Below are positions 34,141-42,533 of a DNA stretch of 64,000 nucleotides, piece after piece. Within the stretch, counting starts at the first letter, position 1. Each line of letters opens with the position of its first letter. The translations under genes and the position numbers were made by a program. The notes beneath the pieces are model-generated. The model was not told the DNA's origin. It made no database searches and worked only from the letters and a program-made list of their open reading frames with translations. The DNA lies in the NCBI RefSeq assembly GCF_039540515.1, contig NZ_BAABFA010000007.1, positions 151,255-215,254 of the forward strand. The letters run 5' to 3'. Source of the DNA: Nemorincola caseinilytica. GTDB lineage: Bacteria > Bacteroidota > Bacteroidia > Chitinophagales > Chitinophagaceae.

Positions 34141-34407
34141 ATGCTTATTGAAGTTACATCCAGTTTCAATAAGGACATATCTAAGCTGCGTGACAGAAAA
34201 TTGATCTTGGCAGTAAAAACCGCGTTACAGCAATTGGAATCAGCAAGTAGCCTGGCAGAGCTATCGAACCTAAAAAAGCTACAGGGCACATCCAATTACT
34301 ACAGATTGCGCATACACGATCACCGAATGGGAATATATGTTGATAACAACAAGGTGACCATAGCGCGTTTTTTGCATAGGAAAGATATCTATCGCTATTT
34401 CCCATAG
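34141..34407 (+). CDS. RelE/ParE-superfamily toxin
   Basis: 88 residues from ATG 34141. FNKDISKLRDRKLILAVKTALQQLE, LKKLQGTSNYYRLRIHDHRMGIYVDNNKVTIARFLHRKDIYRYFP matches the RelE/HigB-like fold: basic helix pair, then strands with R-L-R-I and the C-terminal R-x-x-I-Y-x-x-F. These toxins are ribosome-dependent mRNA endonucleases or gyrase inhibitors; which is not determinable. Second gene of the pair. Confidence 0.82.
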   Translation: MLIEVTSSFNKDISKLRDRKLILAVKTALQQLESASSLAELSNLKKLQGTSNYYRLRIHDHRMGIYVDNNKVTIARFLHRKDIYRYFP

Positions 34408-34454
34408 CTTTGAAAATGATCATCGGGCATACCACCGGAAAGCACCTATTCAAG

Positions 34455-34516
34455 CCTAGTTTGGCGAAGTCTGCCGACTTCGTCATAGCAGAGCGCGGTC
34501 TCCTGACCGCCGAATA
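34455..34516. repeat. Two adjacent small hairpins
   Basis: GAAGTCTGCCGACTTC and GCGGTCTCCTGACCGC are consecutive perfect or near-perfect palindromes sharing a TCTNC centre. CCGATCTGCGATCGG near 11841-11857 has the same design. Possibly a second REP-like family. Confidence 0.45.
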
Positions 34517-34544
34517 ATACATCATGCCCATCCTTCCATCCTTA

Positions 34545-34645
34545 GGTTCAATAATTATCGCATTGCCACATTGGCAGATCGCCCAATTTTCACATTGCCA
34601 CCCTCACATTATCGCATTCCTTCACATTTTCGCATTTTCGCATTA
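34545..34645. repeat. One-sided CACATTATCGCATT word cluster
   Basis: ATTATCGCATTGCCACATT, CACATTATCGCATTCC, CACATTTTCGCATTTTCGCATT: repeated words as in the right arm at 14171-14235. Upstream of tatC; the opposite arm is not evident. The rest of the 34408-34691 spacer contains the two hairpins at 34455 and a TACCTTTG -7 box at 34662-34669. Confidence 0.55.
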
Positions 34646-34691
34646 ATACCCCCATAACCCCTACCTTTGCGCCGCAAATAACACCCGAGCC

Positions 34692-35558
34692 TTGAGCCGC
34701 ATCAACCGATTTCTGAGCAAGCGAGTAGAGAACCCAAAAGCAGAAATGAACTTCCTCGATCATATCGAGGAGCTCAGGTGGCATATACTGCGCTCGGCCG
34801 TGGCCATAGTACTGGGCGCCTGTATCGCCTTCTGGAAGGTAGAGTGGATCTTCGACCACATCATACTGGGCCCGGCCCACAAAGAGTTCATTTCCTACAA
34901 ATGGTTCTGCGCCCTCGGCCGCATGCTGCATTCCGACTCGTTCTGCATGAACCAGATAAACATGAAGTTCCAGAACACTGCCGTTACAGGCCAGTTCATG
35001 ATGAGCCTCTCCGTCTCTACCATGATAGGCTTTGTAGGTATGTTCCCCTATGTCCTCTGGGAGCTCTGGAAATTCATCAAGCCTGCCCTCCGTGCCACCG
35101 AGATCAAGATGGCGCGAGGCATCGTTTTCTGGTGCTCGCTGCTGTTCTTCATGGGCGTATGCTTCGCCTACTTCATCGTAGCCCCCTACACCATCAATTT
35201 CTTTGGCAATTACAGCCTCAGCCCCCTGTTCGAGAACATCATCACTATAGATAACTATTACGATACCATGAGCAACCTCATACTGGCCCTGGGCGCTGTT
35301 TTCCAGTTGCCTATGCTGGTATACTTCCTCTCGCGCATCGGCATCCTTACACCCGAGTTCCTCAGGGCGCGCCGCAGGTATGCGTTCCTCATACTGTTCA
35401 TACTGGCCATGGTCATAGCTCCGCCCGATGTGTTCAGTTGCCTGCTTATCTTCGTGCCGCTTTACATACTTTTCGAAATATCTGTGGCCATCAGCGGCCG
35501 TGCCGTAAAAGCCCGCAAGCTGCGCGAAATTATGAAACAACAAAATGGTGATATATGA
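34692..35558 (+). CDS. tatC: Sec-independent protein translocase TatC
   Basis: 288 residues if the TTG at 34692 is used (M-S-R-I-N-R-F); an ATG at 34746 would begin at MNFLDHIEELRWH, the conserved N-terminal cytoplasmic motif. Six membrane segments follow, with FSTMIGFVGMFPYVLWELWKFIKPAL-like features (here SVSTMIGFVGMFPYVLWELW), the periplasmic Pro/Glu and the C-terminal PDVFSCLLIFVPLYILFE. It is the twin-arginine signal receptor. TatA/B genes are not in the window. The stop overlaps rpiB by 4 bases (ATGA). Confidence 0.95.
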   Translation: MSRINRFLSKRVENPKAEMNFLDHIEELRWHILRSAVAIVLGACIAFWKVEWIFDHIILGPAHKEFISYKWFCALGRMLHSDSFCMNQINMKFQNTAVTGQFMMSLSVSTMIGFVGMFPYVLWELWKFIKPALRATEIKMARGIVFWCSLLFFMGVCFAYFIVAPYTINFFGNYSLSPLFENIITIDNYYDTMSNLILALGAVFQLPMLVYFLSRIGILTPEFLRARRRYAFLILFILAMVIAPPDVFSCLLIFVPLYILFEISVAISGRAVKARKLREIMKQQNGDI

Positions 35559-36004
35559 GCAACCTGATCTTCGATAAAAGCCTTCCCATAGCCATCGGCA
35601 GCGATCATGCCGGTTTTGAATACAAAGAGCAACTGCGCGCCATGCTGGCCGCCGACGGCTGGCAGGTGGTAGACAAGGGCACCTACGATATAGGCAGCAC
35701 CGACTACCCCGACTATGCACACCCCGTAGCCGCAATGGTAGAGGATGGTCTGGCCACGGCAGGTATACTGGTATGCGGCAGCGGCAATGGCGTATGCATG
35801 ACCGCCAACAAGCACCAGGGCATACGCGCAGCCCTCTGCTGGACAGAGGAACTGGCATCACTCGCCCGCCAGCACAACAATGCCAATGTACTATGCATCC
35901 CCTCGCGCTTTGTGCCCTACCGCACTGCCGAGCAGATGACGCATGTGTTCCTCACTACCGCCTTCGAGGGCGGCCGCCACGAAAAACGCGTGAACAAGAT
36001 CTGA
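35555..36004 (+). CDS. rpiB: Ribose 5-phosphate isomerase B
   Basis: 149 residues. IAIGSDHAGFEYKEQLRAML, TDYPDYAHPVAAMVEDG, GILVCGSGNGVCMTANKHQGIRAALCW and HNNANVLCIPSRFV are RpiB signatures; the catalytic Cys lies in VCGSGNG. It interconverts ribose 5-phosphate and ribulose 5-phosphate. It overlaps tatC by four bases (ATGA), so the two are translationally coupled; no functional link is implied. Confidence 0.96.
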   Translation: MSNLIFDKSLPIAIGSDHAGFEYKEQLRAMLAADGWQVVDKGTYDIGSTDYPDYAHPVAAMVEDGLATAGILVCGSGNGVCMTANKHQGIRAALCWTEELASLARQHNNANVLCIPSRFVPYRTAEQMTHVFLTTAFEGGRHEKRVNKI

Positions 36005-36021
36005 TATCATATAAACTCGAC

Positions 36022-36056
36022 CTCACCTCCCCGGATGGGGAGGCTGGGAGGGGCTG
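36022..36056. repeat. REP-like GC-rich element
   Basis: CCTCCCCGGATGGGGAGG hairpin followed by CTGGGAGGGG; same family as 21172 and 56882. Confidence 0.5.
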
Positions 36057-36116
36057 AACACATATCTACGGGCAGATCGTCGAATAGTGATATTGATCGT
36101 TCTCTTACCGAAACAA

Positions 36117-36146
36117 GAAAGGCACTGTATCGCTACAGTGCCTTTC
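36117..36146. terminator. Bidirectional rho-independent terminator
   Basis: Perfect 13-bp stem GAAAGGCACTGTA / TACAGTGCCTTTC with loop TCGC, A-rich upstream and CTATTTTG downstream, between convergent rpiB and lolA. Confidence 0.85.
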
Positions 36147-36167
36147 TCTATTTTGAATGAGGTATCC

Positions 36168-36824
36168 TTACCGCAGGTCCACTACCTCTACACCGGGGTG
36201 CGCTTTTGCATCCCACGCGAAATGGCTATCGGGTATATCGGCGTTCTGGGTCACATTGCTTACCGTTATGGCATATTTGTTGCCATTCTTCTCCCAGTAG
36301 TTGCCACCCGCTATCATGCTGGCGCTCTTATCTACCATCAGTTCTATTTTGGCCAGTTGCTTGCTCTTGTCGTTGGGTACAAGCTCTATTATTTCGCAGT
36401 TCTTGCCGTTCTCCTTCCTTTCGCCCTTGTAGGTATATTTATATTCCTTGTCAAAGAAGCTGGGGGTGAACAGCTTGGCAGGAGACATGCTCTGCTGCGT
36501 AGGGTCGTACTTGGCCACCTGTACCTCTTTGGCATCCTTGTTATACGTCCACACGGTAACGTTATCGCTCATTATCTCCTGGCTGCCCATCGTCAGATGG
36601 TATTTCTGGCCCTTCAGCTCCACACTGCCCTTGCGGGTATCGGTCACATTGCCTCCCTTGCCGCCTGTCAGTTTCAGGGTAAAGGAAGCCTTCATTGTCT
36701 TCAGCGAACTTACCTTCTTGCTCACGGCATCCAGTATGCCTTTCGCCTTGGGGTCGTTCTGTGCCATTGCCGGGGTAGCTATGCACATTGCCAGCGCTAT
36801 ACCGGCAGTGATGAATTGTTTCAT
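36168..36824 (-). CDS. lolA: Outer-membrane lipoprotein carrier protein LolA-like
   Basis: 218 residues with a signal peptide (MKQFITAGIALAMCIATPAMAQ). The LolA fold is indicated by LKTMKASFTLKL, KGQKYHLTMGSQEIMSDNVTVWTYNKDAKEV and the final NIPDSHFAWDAKAHPGVEVVDL-like end (here ADIPDSHFAWDAKAHPGVE). It shuttles lipoproteins across the periplasm. It is encoded directly downstream of ftsK on the same strand, an arrangement also seen in other Bacteroidota. Confidence 0.9.
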   Translation of the reverse strand: MKQFITAGIALAMCIATPAMAQNDPKAKGILDAVSKKVSSLKTMKASFTLKLTGGKGGNVTDTRKGSVELKGQKYHLTMGSQEIMSDNVTVWTYNKDAKEVQVAKYDPTQQSMSPAKLFTPSFFDKEYKYTYKGERKENGKNCEIIELVPNDKSKQLAKIELMVDKSASMIAGGNYWEKNGNKYAITVSNVTQNADIPDSHFAWDAKAHPGVEVVDLR

Positions 36825-36902
36825 TTGAGTGGTTTTGAGTGAGTGTAGTACTAGCGGGCAAAAATATACAATAAAATGTGTGTGTTTTGTTAACTCTCCC
36901 TG

Positions 36903-39482
36903 CTAGTCCAGCGACTGCAGGAAGCCCTCCAGCTCGGCCTCTGTCTTGAAGTACACCTCGCGGGGCTTGCTGCCTACTGCCGGGCCTACTATGCCTGCGG
37001 CCTCCAGCTGGTCCATTATACGGCCTGCGCGGTTATACCCCAGGTTCAGCCTGCGCTGCAGGTTCGATGTAGAGCCCGACTGCATCTGCACCACCAGCCT
37101 GGCACAGTCTTCAAATAATTTGTCCCTGTTCGATAGGTCCACCTCCTTGGCGCCCTCGCCATCCTCGCCCTCATACTCAGGCAGCTCGAAGGCCGAGAGG
37201 TAGCCGCGCTGGCGGCCTATGAAGTTCACCACATCCTCTACCTCGGGCGTATCTACGAATGCGCACTGCAGGCGCAGCAGCTCGCTGCCGTAAGATATGA
37301 GCATGTCTCCGCGGCCTATCAGTTGTTCTGCGCCGCCCGTATCCAGTATGGTACGAGAATCCACCTTTGCCGATACCTTGAACGCTATACGCGCCGGAAA
37401 GTTGGCCTTTATGGTACCTGTTATCACATTCACCGACGGGCGCTGTGTGGCTATTATGAGGTGTATGCCTATGGCACGCGCCAGCTGCGCCAGGCGGGCT
37501 ATGGGCATTTCCACCTCCTTGCCTGCGGTCATTATCAGGTCGGCGAATTCGTCTACCACCAGCACTATGAAGGGCAGGTACTTATGCCCACGCTCGGGGT
37601 TCAGCTTGCGGCTTATGAACTTCTCGTTGTATTCCTTTATGTTACGCGTACCGGCCTCTTTCAGCAGTTCGTAACGGTTGTCCATCTCTATACACAGCGC
37701 GTTCAGGGTGTTTATCACCTTCTTTGTATCGGTGATGATGGCCTCTTCCTCATTAGGCAGCTTGGCCAGGAAGTGTTTCTCTATCACCCTGTATATAGAC
37801 AGCTCCACCTTCTTCGGGTCCACCATCACGAACTTCAGTTGCGACGGATGCTTCTTATACAGCAGCGATACCAGTATGGCATTTATACCCACCGATTTAC
37901 CCTGGCCCGTAGCGCCCGCCATCAGCAGGTGCGGCATGGCCGCAAGGTCCACTATGTAGTTCTCGTTATCTATCTTCTTACCCAGCGCTATGGGCAGGCT
38001 CATCTTGTTGTTCACAAATTTGTCGCTGCCCAGCAGTGTACGCATAGACACTATCTGCTTGTTGGTATTGGGCACCTCTATGCCTATGGTGCCACGGCCC
38101 GGTATGGGCGCTATGATGCGTATGCCCAGTGCCGACAGGTTCAGGGCTATATCATCCTCCAGGTTGCGGATCTTCGATATACGCACCCCTTCGGCAGGCA
38201 CTATCTCATACAGGGTCACGGTAGGGCCTACGGTGGCGCTGATGCGCTGTATCTCTATACCAAAGCTCCTCAGTGTCTGTATGATCTGTGTCTTGTTCTT
38301 CTCCAGTTCTTCCTTGTCCAGCGATATGGCCTCTGTCGCGCGGTCCTCCATCAGGTCCAGCGTGGGGAACCTGTAGTCCGGCAGGTCCAGCTCAGGCGCA
38401 TAGGGCTCGTTGCTGGCTATCGATATATGCGACCCATGCGTTATAGCGGGCTGCTCTTCCTGCTGTATCACCTCGAAGGAGAATTCCGGCTCATCACCAT
38501 TCCCCACAGCAGGTTCGGGCTCCAGTTCAGCCTCGGCCATGGGGCCACGGGCGGCCAGCGCTGCAGTCTCCTTCTCCTCCAGGTACTTCTGGTAGGCGAG
38601 GTATTCTTCGTTCTCTTCTTCCTGCGGCTCTTCTCCCGGCTCTTGTATATCATTCTCTTCAGGCGCCCCTTCATGCAGGGTTATCTCCCACTGCTTCTCT
38701 TCCACAGATGGCGCTGCGGCCTCTGCTACAGGCATGGTCGCCGCAGGTTCTGCCCCTGCAGGTACAGGTTCTGCTTCCTCTGCAGTCTGCTCCGGCTCAT
38801 TGAACACCGGTGCAGGCCCCACCGATGCTGCCATTGCCGCAGCGCGTGCGCGCATACGATCCATAAATGGCCTTATATCCAGCGAGAAAATAACGAAGAC
38901 AAAGAAGAGTATAGTGGCCAGCAACACCATGCCGGTACCGGCCGTACCAAGGAAACCATTCAGATAGGTGATGGCGCCACTGCCCAGCCGCCCGCCCAGC
39001 GGGAACGAGCTATGCGGGAAAAGATAGGTGAGCGTAGGCGCTACCAGTAGCAGCAATATAGATACCCAGCGTATGTAGCGCAGTGCGGGCAGCACCTTCG
39101 AGTCGTATACCACATGCAGGCCCAGGGCCGCTATGGCCATACCCACCACCAGCGATGCTATGCCGGCACCCTTGTATACAAGTATGTGCGATACGGCCGC
39201 ACCGAACCTGCCTCCCCAGTTGGCCACAGGCTGCGCCGTACCATCCCACACAAAGCTCCACATGCTGCTGCTGCCAAAGAGCTTATCCTGGTCCGACATC
39301 CAGCTAAAGAAGTAACTGATGATGGAAAAACACATGAATACACCCGCCAGTATCAGGAAGATACCAACACCCAGGCGCACCTGCCTGCGACGCTCCAGCG
39401 CTGTCTGCGCCAGTTCATCGGGCTTGGGCGGTGGGGGTGGTACAGGTGGTGCTTTTTTGGTCTTGGTAGTTGTAGTAGCCAT
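36903..39482 (-). CDS. ftsK: DNA translocase FtsK/SpoIIIE
   Basis: 859 residues from ATG 39482. N-terminal cytoplasmic proline-rich start, four membrane spans (about 45-185), a long acidic proline-rich linker (about 215-380), then the motor: alpha domain with ISATVGPTVTLYEI, Walker A GATGQGKSVGINAIL (about residue 510), DPKKVELSIY, Walker B VLVVDEFADLI, and the C-terminal gamma winged helix GSTSNLQRRLNLGYNRAGRIMDQL that reads KOPS-type sites. It pumps DNA at the division septum and activates XerCD recombination. Confidence 0.97.
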   Translation of the reverse strand: MATTTTKTKKAPPVPPPPPKPDELAQTALERRRQVRLGVGIFLILAGVFMCFSIISYFFSWMSDQDKLFGSSSMWSFVWDGTAQPVANWGGRFGAAVSHILVYKGAGIASLVVGMAIAALGLHVVYDSKVLPALRYIRWVSILLLLVAPTLTYLFPHSSFPLGGRLGSGAITYLNGFLGTAGTGMVLLATILFFVFVIFSLDIRPFMDRMRARAAAMAASVGPAPVFNEPEQTAEEAEPVPAGAEPAATMPVAEAAAPSVEEKQWEITLHEGAPEENDIQEPGEEPQEEENEEYLAYQKYLEEKETAALAARGPMAEAELEPEPAVGNGDEPEFSFEVIQQEEQPAITHGSHISIASNEPYAPELDLPDYRFPTLDLMEDRATEAISLDKEELEKNKTQIIQTLRSFGIEIQRISATVGPTVTLYEIVPAEGVRISKIRNLEDDIALNLSALGIRIIAPIPGRGTIGIEVPNTNKQIVSMRTLLGSDKFVNNKMSLPIALGKKIDNENYIVDLAAMPHLLMAGATGQGKSVGINAILVSLLYKKHPSQLKFVMVDPKKVELSIYRVIEKHFLAKLPNEEEAIITDTKKVINTLNALCIEMDNRYELLKEAGTRNIKEYNEKFISRKLNPERGHKYLPFIVLVVDEFADLIMTAGKEVEMPIARLAQLARAIGIHLIIATQRPSVNVITGTIKANFPARIAFKVSAKVDSRTILDTGGAEQLIGRGDMLISYGSELLRLQCAFVDTPEVEDVVNFIGRQRGYLSAFELPEYEGEDGEGAKEVDLSNRDKLFEDCARLVVQMQSGSTSNLQRRLNLGYNRAGRIMDQLEAAGIVGPAVGSKPREVYFKTEAELEGFLQSLD

Positions 39483-39607
39483 CGGTAGGATAATGTTGTA
39501 AAAATACAAGGAATACCAACGCAATGGGTCTATTTACTTCACCATCCATATTATATATTTCAGCACAGCGTCGCACGTTATATATTTCGCAGGTAGGCCG
39601 CCATTTT

Positions 39608-39637
39608 TTTGCGTTCTGCCGCTTTTCAGTTAATTTG
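39608..39637 (+). promoter_or_regulatory. Promoter of the AI-2E family exporter gene
   Basis: -33 TTTG (39608-39611), 19-base spacer, -7 TAATTTG (39631-39637), close to the Bacteroidota consensus; start codon at 39655. Confidence 0.6.
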
Positions 39638-39654
39638 TATGCACATATGTTCGC

Positions 39655-40707
39655 ATGAACGATCTCAAACTTCCTTTTTACGTTCGCCTATCACTTTCGC
39701 TGCTCACCGTTGTACTGCTGTTCATTATACTGCGTGCGGCTGCAGGTATATTCATACCACTGCTTTTCGCCCTATTGGTGGCCATCATGCTGCTACCGCT
39801 CAACAATTTTTTCGAGACACGGCTGCGCCTGGGGCGCTCCGCATCGCCCCTGCTCTGTGTCACGCTGGCCATAGCTGTTATGGGCATATTCCTCTATTTC
39901 GTTTCCACACAGCTGGCCATCTTCCTGCAAGATATACCCGCCCTGCAGGTGCGCCTCACCGGCCTGTTCGATACCATACAGCTCTGGCTTTCCTCCAAGA
40001 TGAAAGTATCGGCGGGGCAGCAGACGGAGTATATAGGCAAAACACTGGAGCGCGTTATGGAAATGATAGGCAGCTCTGCCAGCAACCTGCTGCTCTATGT
40101 GTCCGGCACATTGCTGCTGCTGGTCTTTGTGTTCCTTTTCACCTTCTTCATACTCTACTACCGCAGGCTGCTCATGCGTTTCCTGCTGGCACTCTTTGGC
40201 GAGCGCAACGGCGCGCAGGTACAAGAGGTGGTAATGGGTACCCGCAACATGATAAATGCCTACATAGTAGGCCTGGTGGTAGAGATGGTGCTGGTAGGGG
40301 TGTTCTCCTGCGCCCTGTTGCTGCTTATGAATGTGCATTATCCCTTCCTGCTGGGCATTATGGTGGCCATATTCAATGTCATACCCTATGTTGGGTTTTA
40401 CAGTGCCATGGTCATCACCATGCTGGTCACCTTTGCCAATAGCAATATGAACATGGCGCTGCAGGCGGGCGGTGTACTATTTGCGCTGCACCTGGTAGAT
40501 GCCAATGTGCTCTTTCCCCGCATCATGGGCCGCCGCATGCGGGTCAATCCCTTCGTTACCATAGTAGCGGTCATAATAGGCCAGTACCTGTGGGGTGTGC
40601 CGGGCATGTTCCTGTCGGTACCGGTAGCAGGCACCGTGAACCTGGTGTGCGAAAGCGTGGGCCGCTTCAAGGTATGGAGCATACTCATGGGCTCCGACGA
40701 GGGTTGA
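39655..40707 (+). CDS. AI-2E family transporter (YdiK/TqsA-like)
   Basis: 350 residues with about eight membrane segments. Paired N-terminal spans (about 12-30, 33-52, 61-81), a soluble helical region (about 90-150), then C-terminal spans with YRRLLMRFLLALFG, YIVGLVVEMVLVGVFS, FPFLLGIMVAIFNVIPYVGFY-like (here YPFLLGIMVAIFNVIPYVGF) and NPFVTIVAVIIGQYLWGVPGMFLSVPVAG, the family signature. The family exports autoinducer-2, or acts in Na+/H+ exchange and other small-molecule export. Single gene. Confidence 0.92.
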   Translation: MNDLKLPFYVRLSLSLLTVVLLFIILRAAAGIFIPLLFALLVAIMLLPLNNFFETRLRLGRSASPLLCVTLAIAVMGIFLYFVSTQLAIFLQDIPALQVRLTGLFDTIQLWLSSKMKVSAGQQTEYIGKTLERVMEMIGSSASNLLLYVSGTLLLLVFVFLFTFFILYYRRLLMRFLLALFGERNGAQVQEVVMGTRNMINAYIVGLVVEMVLVGVFSCALLLLMNVHYPFLLGIMVAIFNVIPYVGFYSAMVITMLVTFANSNMNMALQAGGVLFALHLVDANVLFPRIMGRRMRVNPFVTIVAVIIGQYLWGVPGMFLSVPVAGTVNLVCESVGRFKVWSILMGSDEG

Positions 40708-40862
40708 CCAACGGAAAATATTTCATGTATTCTTCATATACCACTGCCTAAAAGTGAAGGAAAATTCTAAATATCTTCTTAAAACCGCCAAATAATGCCC
40801 CCATCCTTTGGTTTTAAAGGAAGTATTATCTAATTTGCATACAGATAAATTTCCGTGTAAAG

Positions 40863-41579
40863 ATGAAAAAGGTATTTACCCTCTTATCGATAGTATGTGC
40901 AATGTTCGGTGCGAAGAACGCCGATGCACAGTCTTTCTCTAGCCAGCACGATACCGTTTGGGTGAACGTGCCGGGTACTTTCAATGCAGCCAACCACCTC
41001 AATAACCTCACCTCGGGCAATATAACTTACCGCTGGAGCGTAGTTGCTACCAACTGCCCTGCCGATTGGCTGGCTACCTTGGGCGTATGCGATAATGTAG
41101 GCTGCTATTCATCTACAGATATATGGCCTGCGTCTTCATCTACCGTTAAGACATCTGCGCCATATGCTCCCGGTCTGGGCGACTTCCATGTACAGGGCGA
41201 CCTGAGCGCTGTGAGCACTCCCGGCCCTTACTATGTAAAGATATACATAGCCAACAAGGACGTATCGACAGATACCGCCGTACAGACGTACATCATCAGC
41301 AGGTCTGCTACCAGCACACCTTCAGTACCTAAGATCACGAACGAAGTAGCACTCTACCCCAACCCCGCTACATCTTCTGTGAACGTGGTATACGATGCCG
41401 CTACCGATGTGAAGAACATAGCCATCTACAGCATCATAGGCAAACAGATGAACATATACAGGCCAGTAGGCAACAGCGCCAATCTGAATATAGAGGCCCT
41501 GCCTGATGGCATCTACTTCCTGAGGTTACTCAATTCCCGCGGCGAGGTAGTAGCCACACGCAAGTTCACCAAGCAATAA
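40863..41579 (+). CDS. Secreted T9SS protein, tandem paralogue 1 of 3
   Basis: 238 residues: signal peptide (ends NADAQ), a core domain of about 130 residues and a type A T9SS sorting domain (EVALYPNPATSSVNVVYDA ... GVVATRKFTKQ-like end). The core has an SFSSQHDTVW start, NITYRWSVVATNCPADWL, the motif CDNVGCYSSTDIWP, and GDFHVQGDLS with PGPYYVKIYI and TDTAVQTYIISR. The core family is not recognised. A plausible promoter (TTTG at 40804-40807, TAATTTG near 40828-40840) precedes it. Terminator at 41601-41629. Confidence 0.85.
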   Translation: MKKVFTLLSIVCAMFGAKNADAQSFSSQHDTVWVNVPGTFNAANHLNNLTSGNITYRWSVVATNCPADWLATLGVCDNVGCYSSTDIWPASSSTVKTSAPYAPGLGDFHVQGDLSAVSTPGPYYVKIYIANKDVSTDTAVQTYIISRSATSTPSVPKITNEVALYPNPATSSVNVVYDAATDVKNIAIYSIIGKQMNIYRPVGNSANLNIEALPDGIYFLRLLNSRGEVVATRKFTKQ

Positions 41580-41600
41580 TATAGGTCACTTATCATACTG

Positions 41601-41629
41601 AAAGAGCTGCTCCACAAGGGCAGCTCTTT
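41601..41629 (+). terminator. Terminator after T9SS paralogue 1
   Basis: Stem AAAGAGCTGC / GCAGCTCTTT, 10 bp, with a 9-base loop, followed by TATTG. Confidence 0.75.
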
Positions 41630-41709
41630 TATTGTGTGCCCGTGAAATATTCTTTGTTAACATGCGATATGGAAAAGATCGATTATCTTGCAATATAAAA
41701 CCGGCCCTT

Positions 41710-42405
41710 ATGAAGCATCTTTTACTTCTTTTTCTCACATATTCTCTTACCGCCGGCCTTGCAAAAGCGCAGTCTTTCTCTGTGGCACACGATACCGTAA
41801 GGCTCAATACCGGCGGGCATTATACTGCCTCCAACAATATCACGAACCATACCTCCGACAATATCACCATACAGTGGCAGGTAGCAGAGACCAACTTTCC
41901 CGCCGACTGGATGGAAAATACGGGCATATGCGATATCGCCTCCTGTTGGACATCGTCAGATATATGGCCTACCAAGATGAAGCAGGCCGTATACACTCCC
42001 GGCGAGGGCGACCTTCACCTGCAGGGCGATCTTTCTACCGTACTCTCCGATGGCCCCTACTACCTTCGTGTGTACCTGCGCAATAAAGACATACCTACCG
42101 ATACCGCCATGCAGACCTACATCATCTCCCGCAGCTTTGCAGGCATAGCCGCGGCCAAGGGCTCTGCCGATGATCTGTTCACACTCTTCCCCAATCCCGC
42201 CACTACCACCCTCAATGTCATATTCAATGGGCTGGGAGGTGTGTCCAACATAGCCATCTACAGCATCATAGGCAAGCAGATGAGCATATACAAGGCCACC
42301 GATAATACCATCAATATAGAGCATATACCCTCCGGTATATACTTCGTGCGGCTGCTCAATGCACAGGGCTATGTCATAGCCACACAGCGCTTTACCAAAC
42401 AGTGA
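41710..42405 (+). CDS. Secreted T9SS protein, tandem paralogue 2 of 3
   Basis: 231 residues from ATG 41710 (chosen for the signal peptide MKHLLLLFLTYSLTAGLAKAQ). The core repeats the paralogue-1 pattern: SFSVAHDTVRLN, NITIQWQVAETNFPADWM, CDIASCWTSSDIWP, PGEGDLHLQGDLS, GPYYLRVYLRNKDIPTDTAMQTYIISR. The sorting domain is TLFPNPATTTLNVIFNG to VIATQRFTKQ. Compared with paralogue 1 the linker before the sorting domain is slightly different. Own terminator at 42430. Confidence 0.86.
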   Translation: MKHLLLLFLTYSLTAGLAKAQSFSVAHDTVRLNTGGHYTASNNITNHTSDNITIQWQVAETNFPADWMENTGICDIASCWTSSDIWPTKMKQAVYTPGEGDLHLQGDLSTVLSDGPYYLRVYLRNKDIPTDTAMQTYIISRSFAGIAAAKGSADDLFTLFPNPATTTLNVIFNGLGGVSNIAIYSIIGKQMSIYKATDNTINIEHIPSGIYFVRLLNAQGYVIATQRFTKQ

Positions 42406-42429
42406 TCAACCGATAGCTAATATTCTCAA

Positions 42430-42457
42430 GCTGCCTATTAGGTGGCCTATTTTTTTG
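42430..42457 (+). terminator. Terminator after T9SS paralogue 2
   Basis: Short stem GCTGCC / GGTGGC (with two G-T pairs) around TATTA, followed by CTATTTTTTT. Confidence 0.65.
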
Positions 42458-42533
42458 TGGGGCAGTGGCACCCATTTAGTTGTTTTATATGCAAATAAGT
42501 TCATAAATTACATATCAAATACCCGGTTTCCTT

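Noticed and set aside
37323..39050. Long plus-strand open frame (575 codons) over ftsK
   Set aside because: Antisense shadow of ftsK; composition is Arg/His/Tyr/Leu-rich without recognisable motifs.
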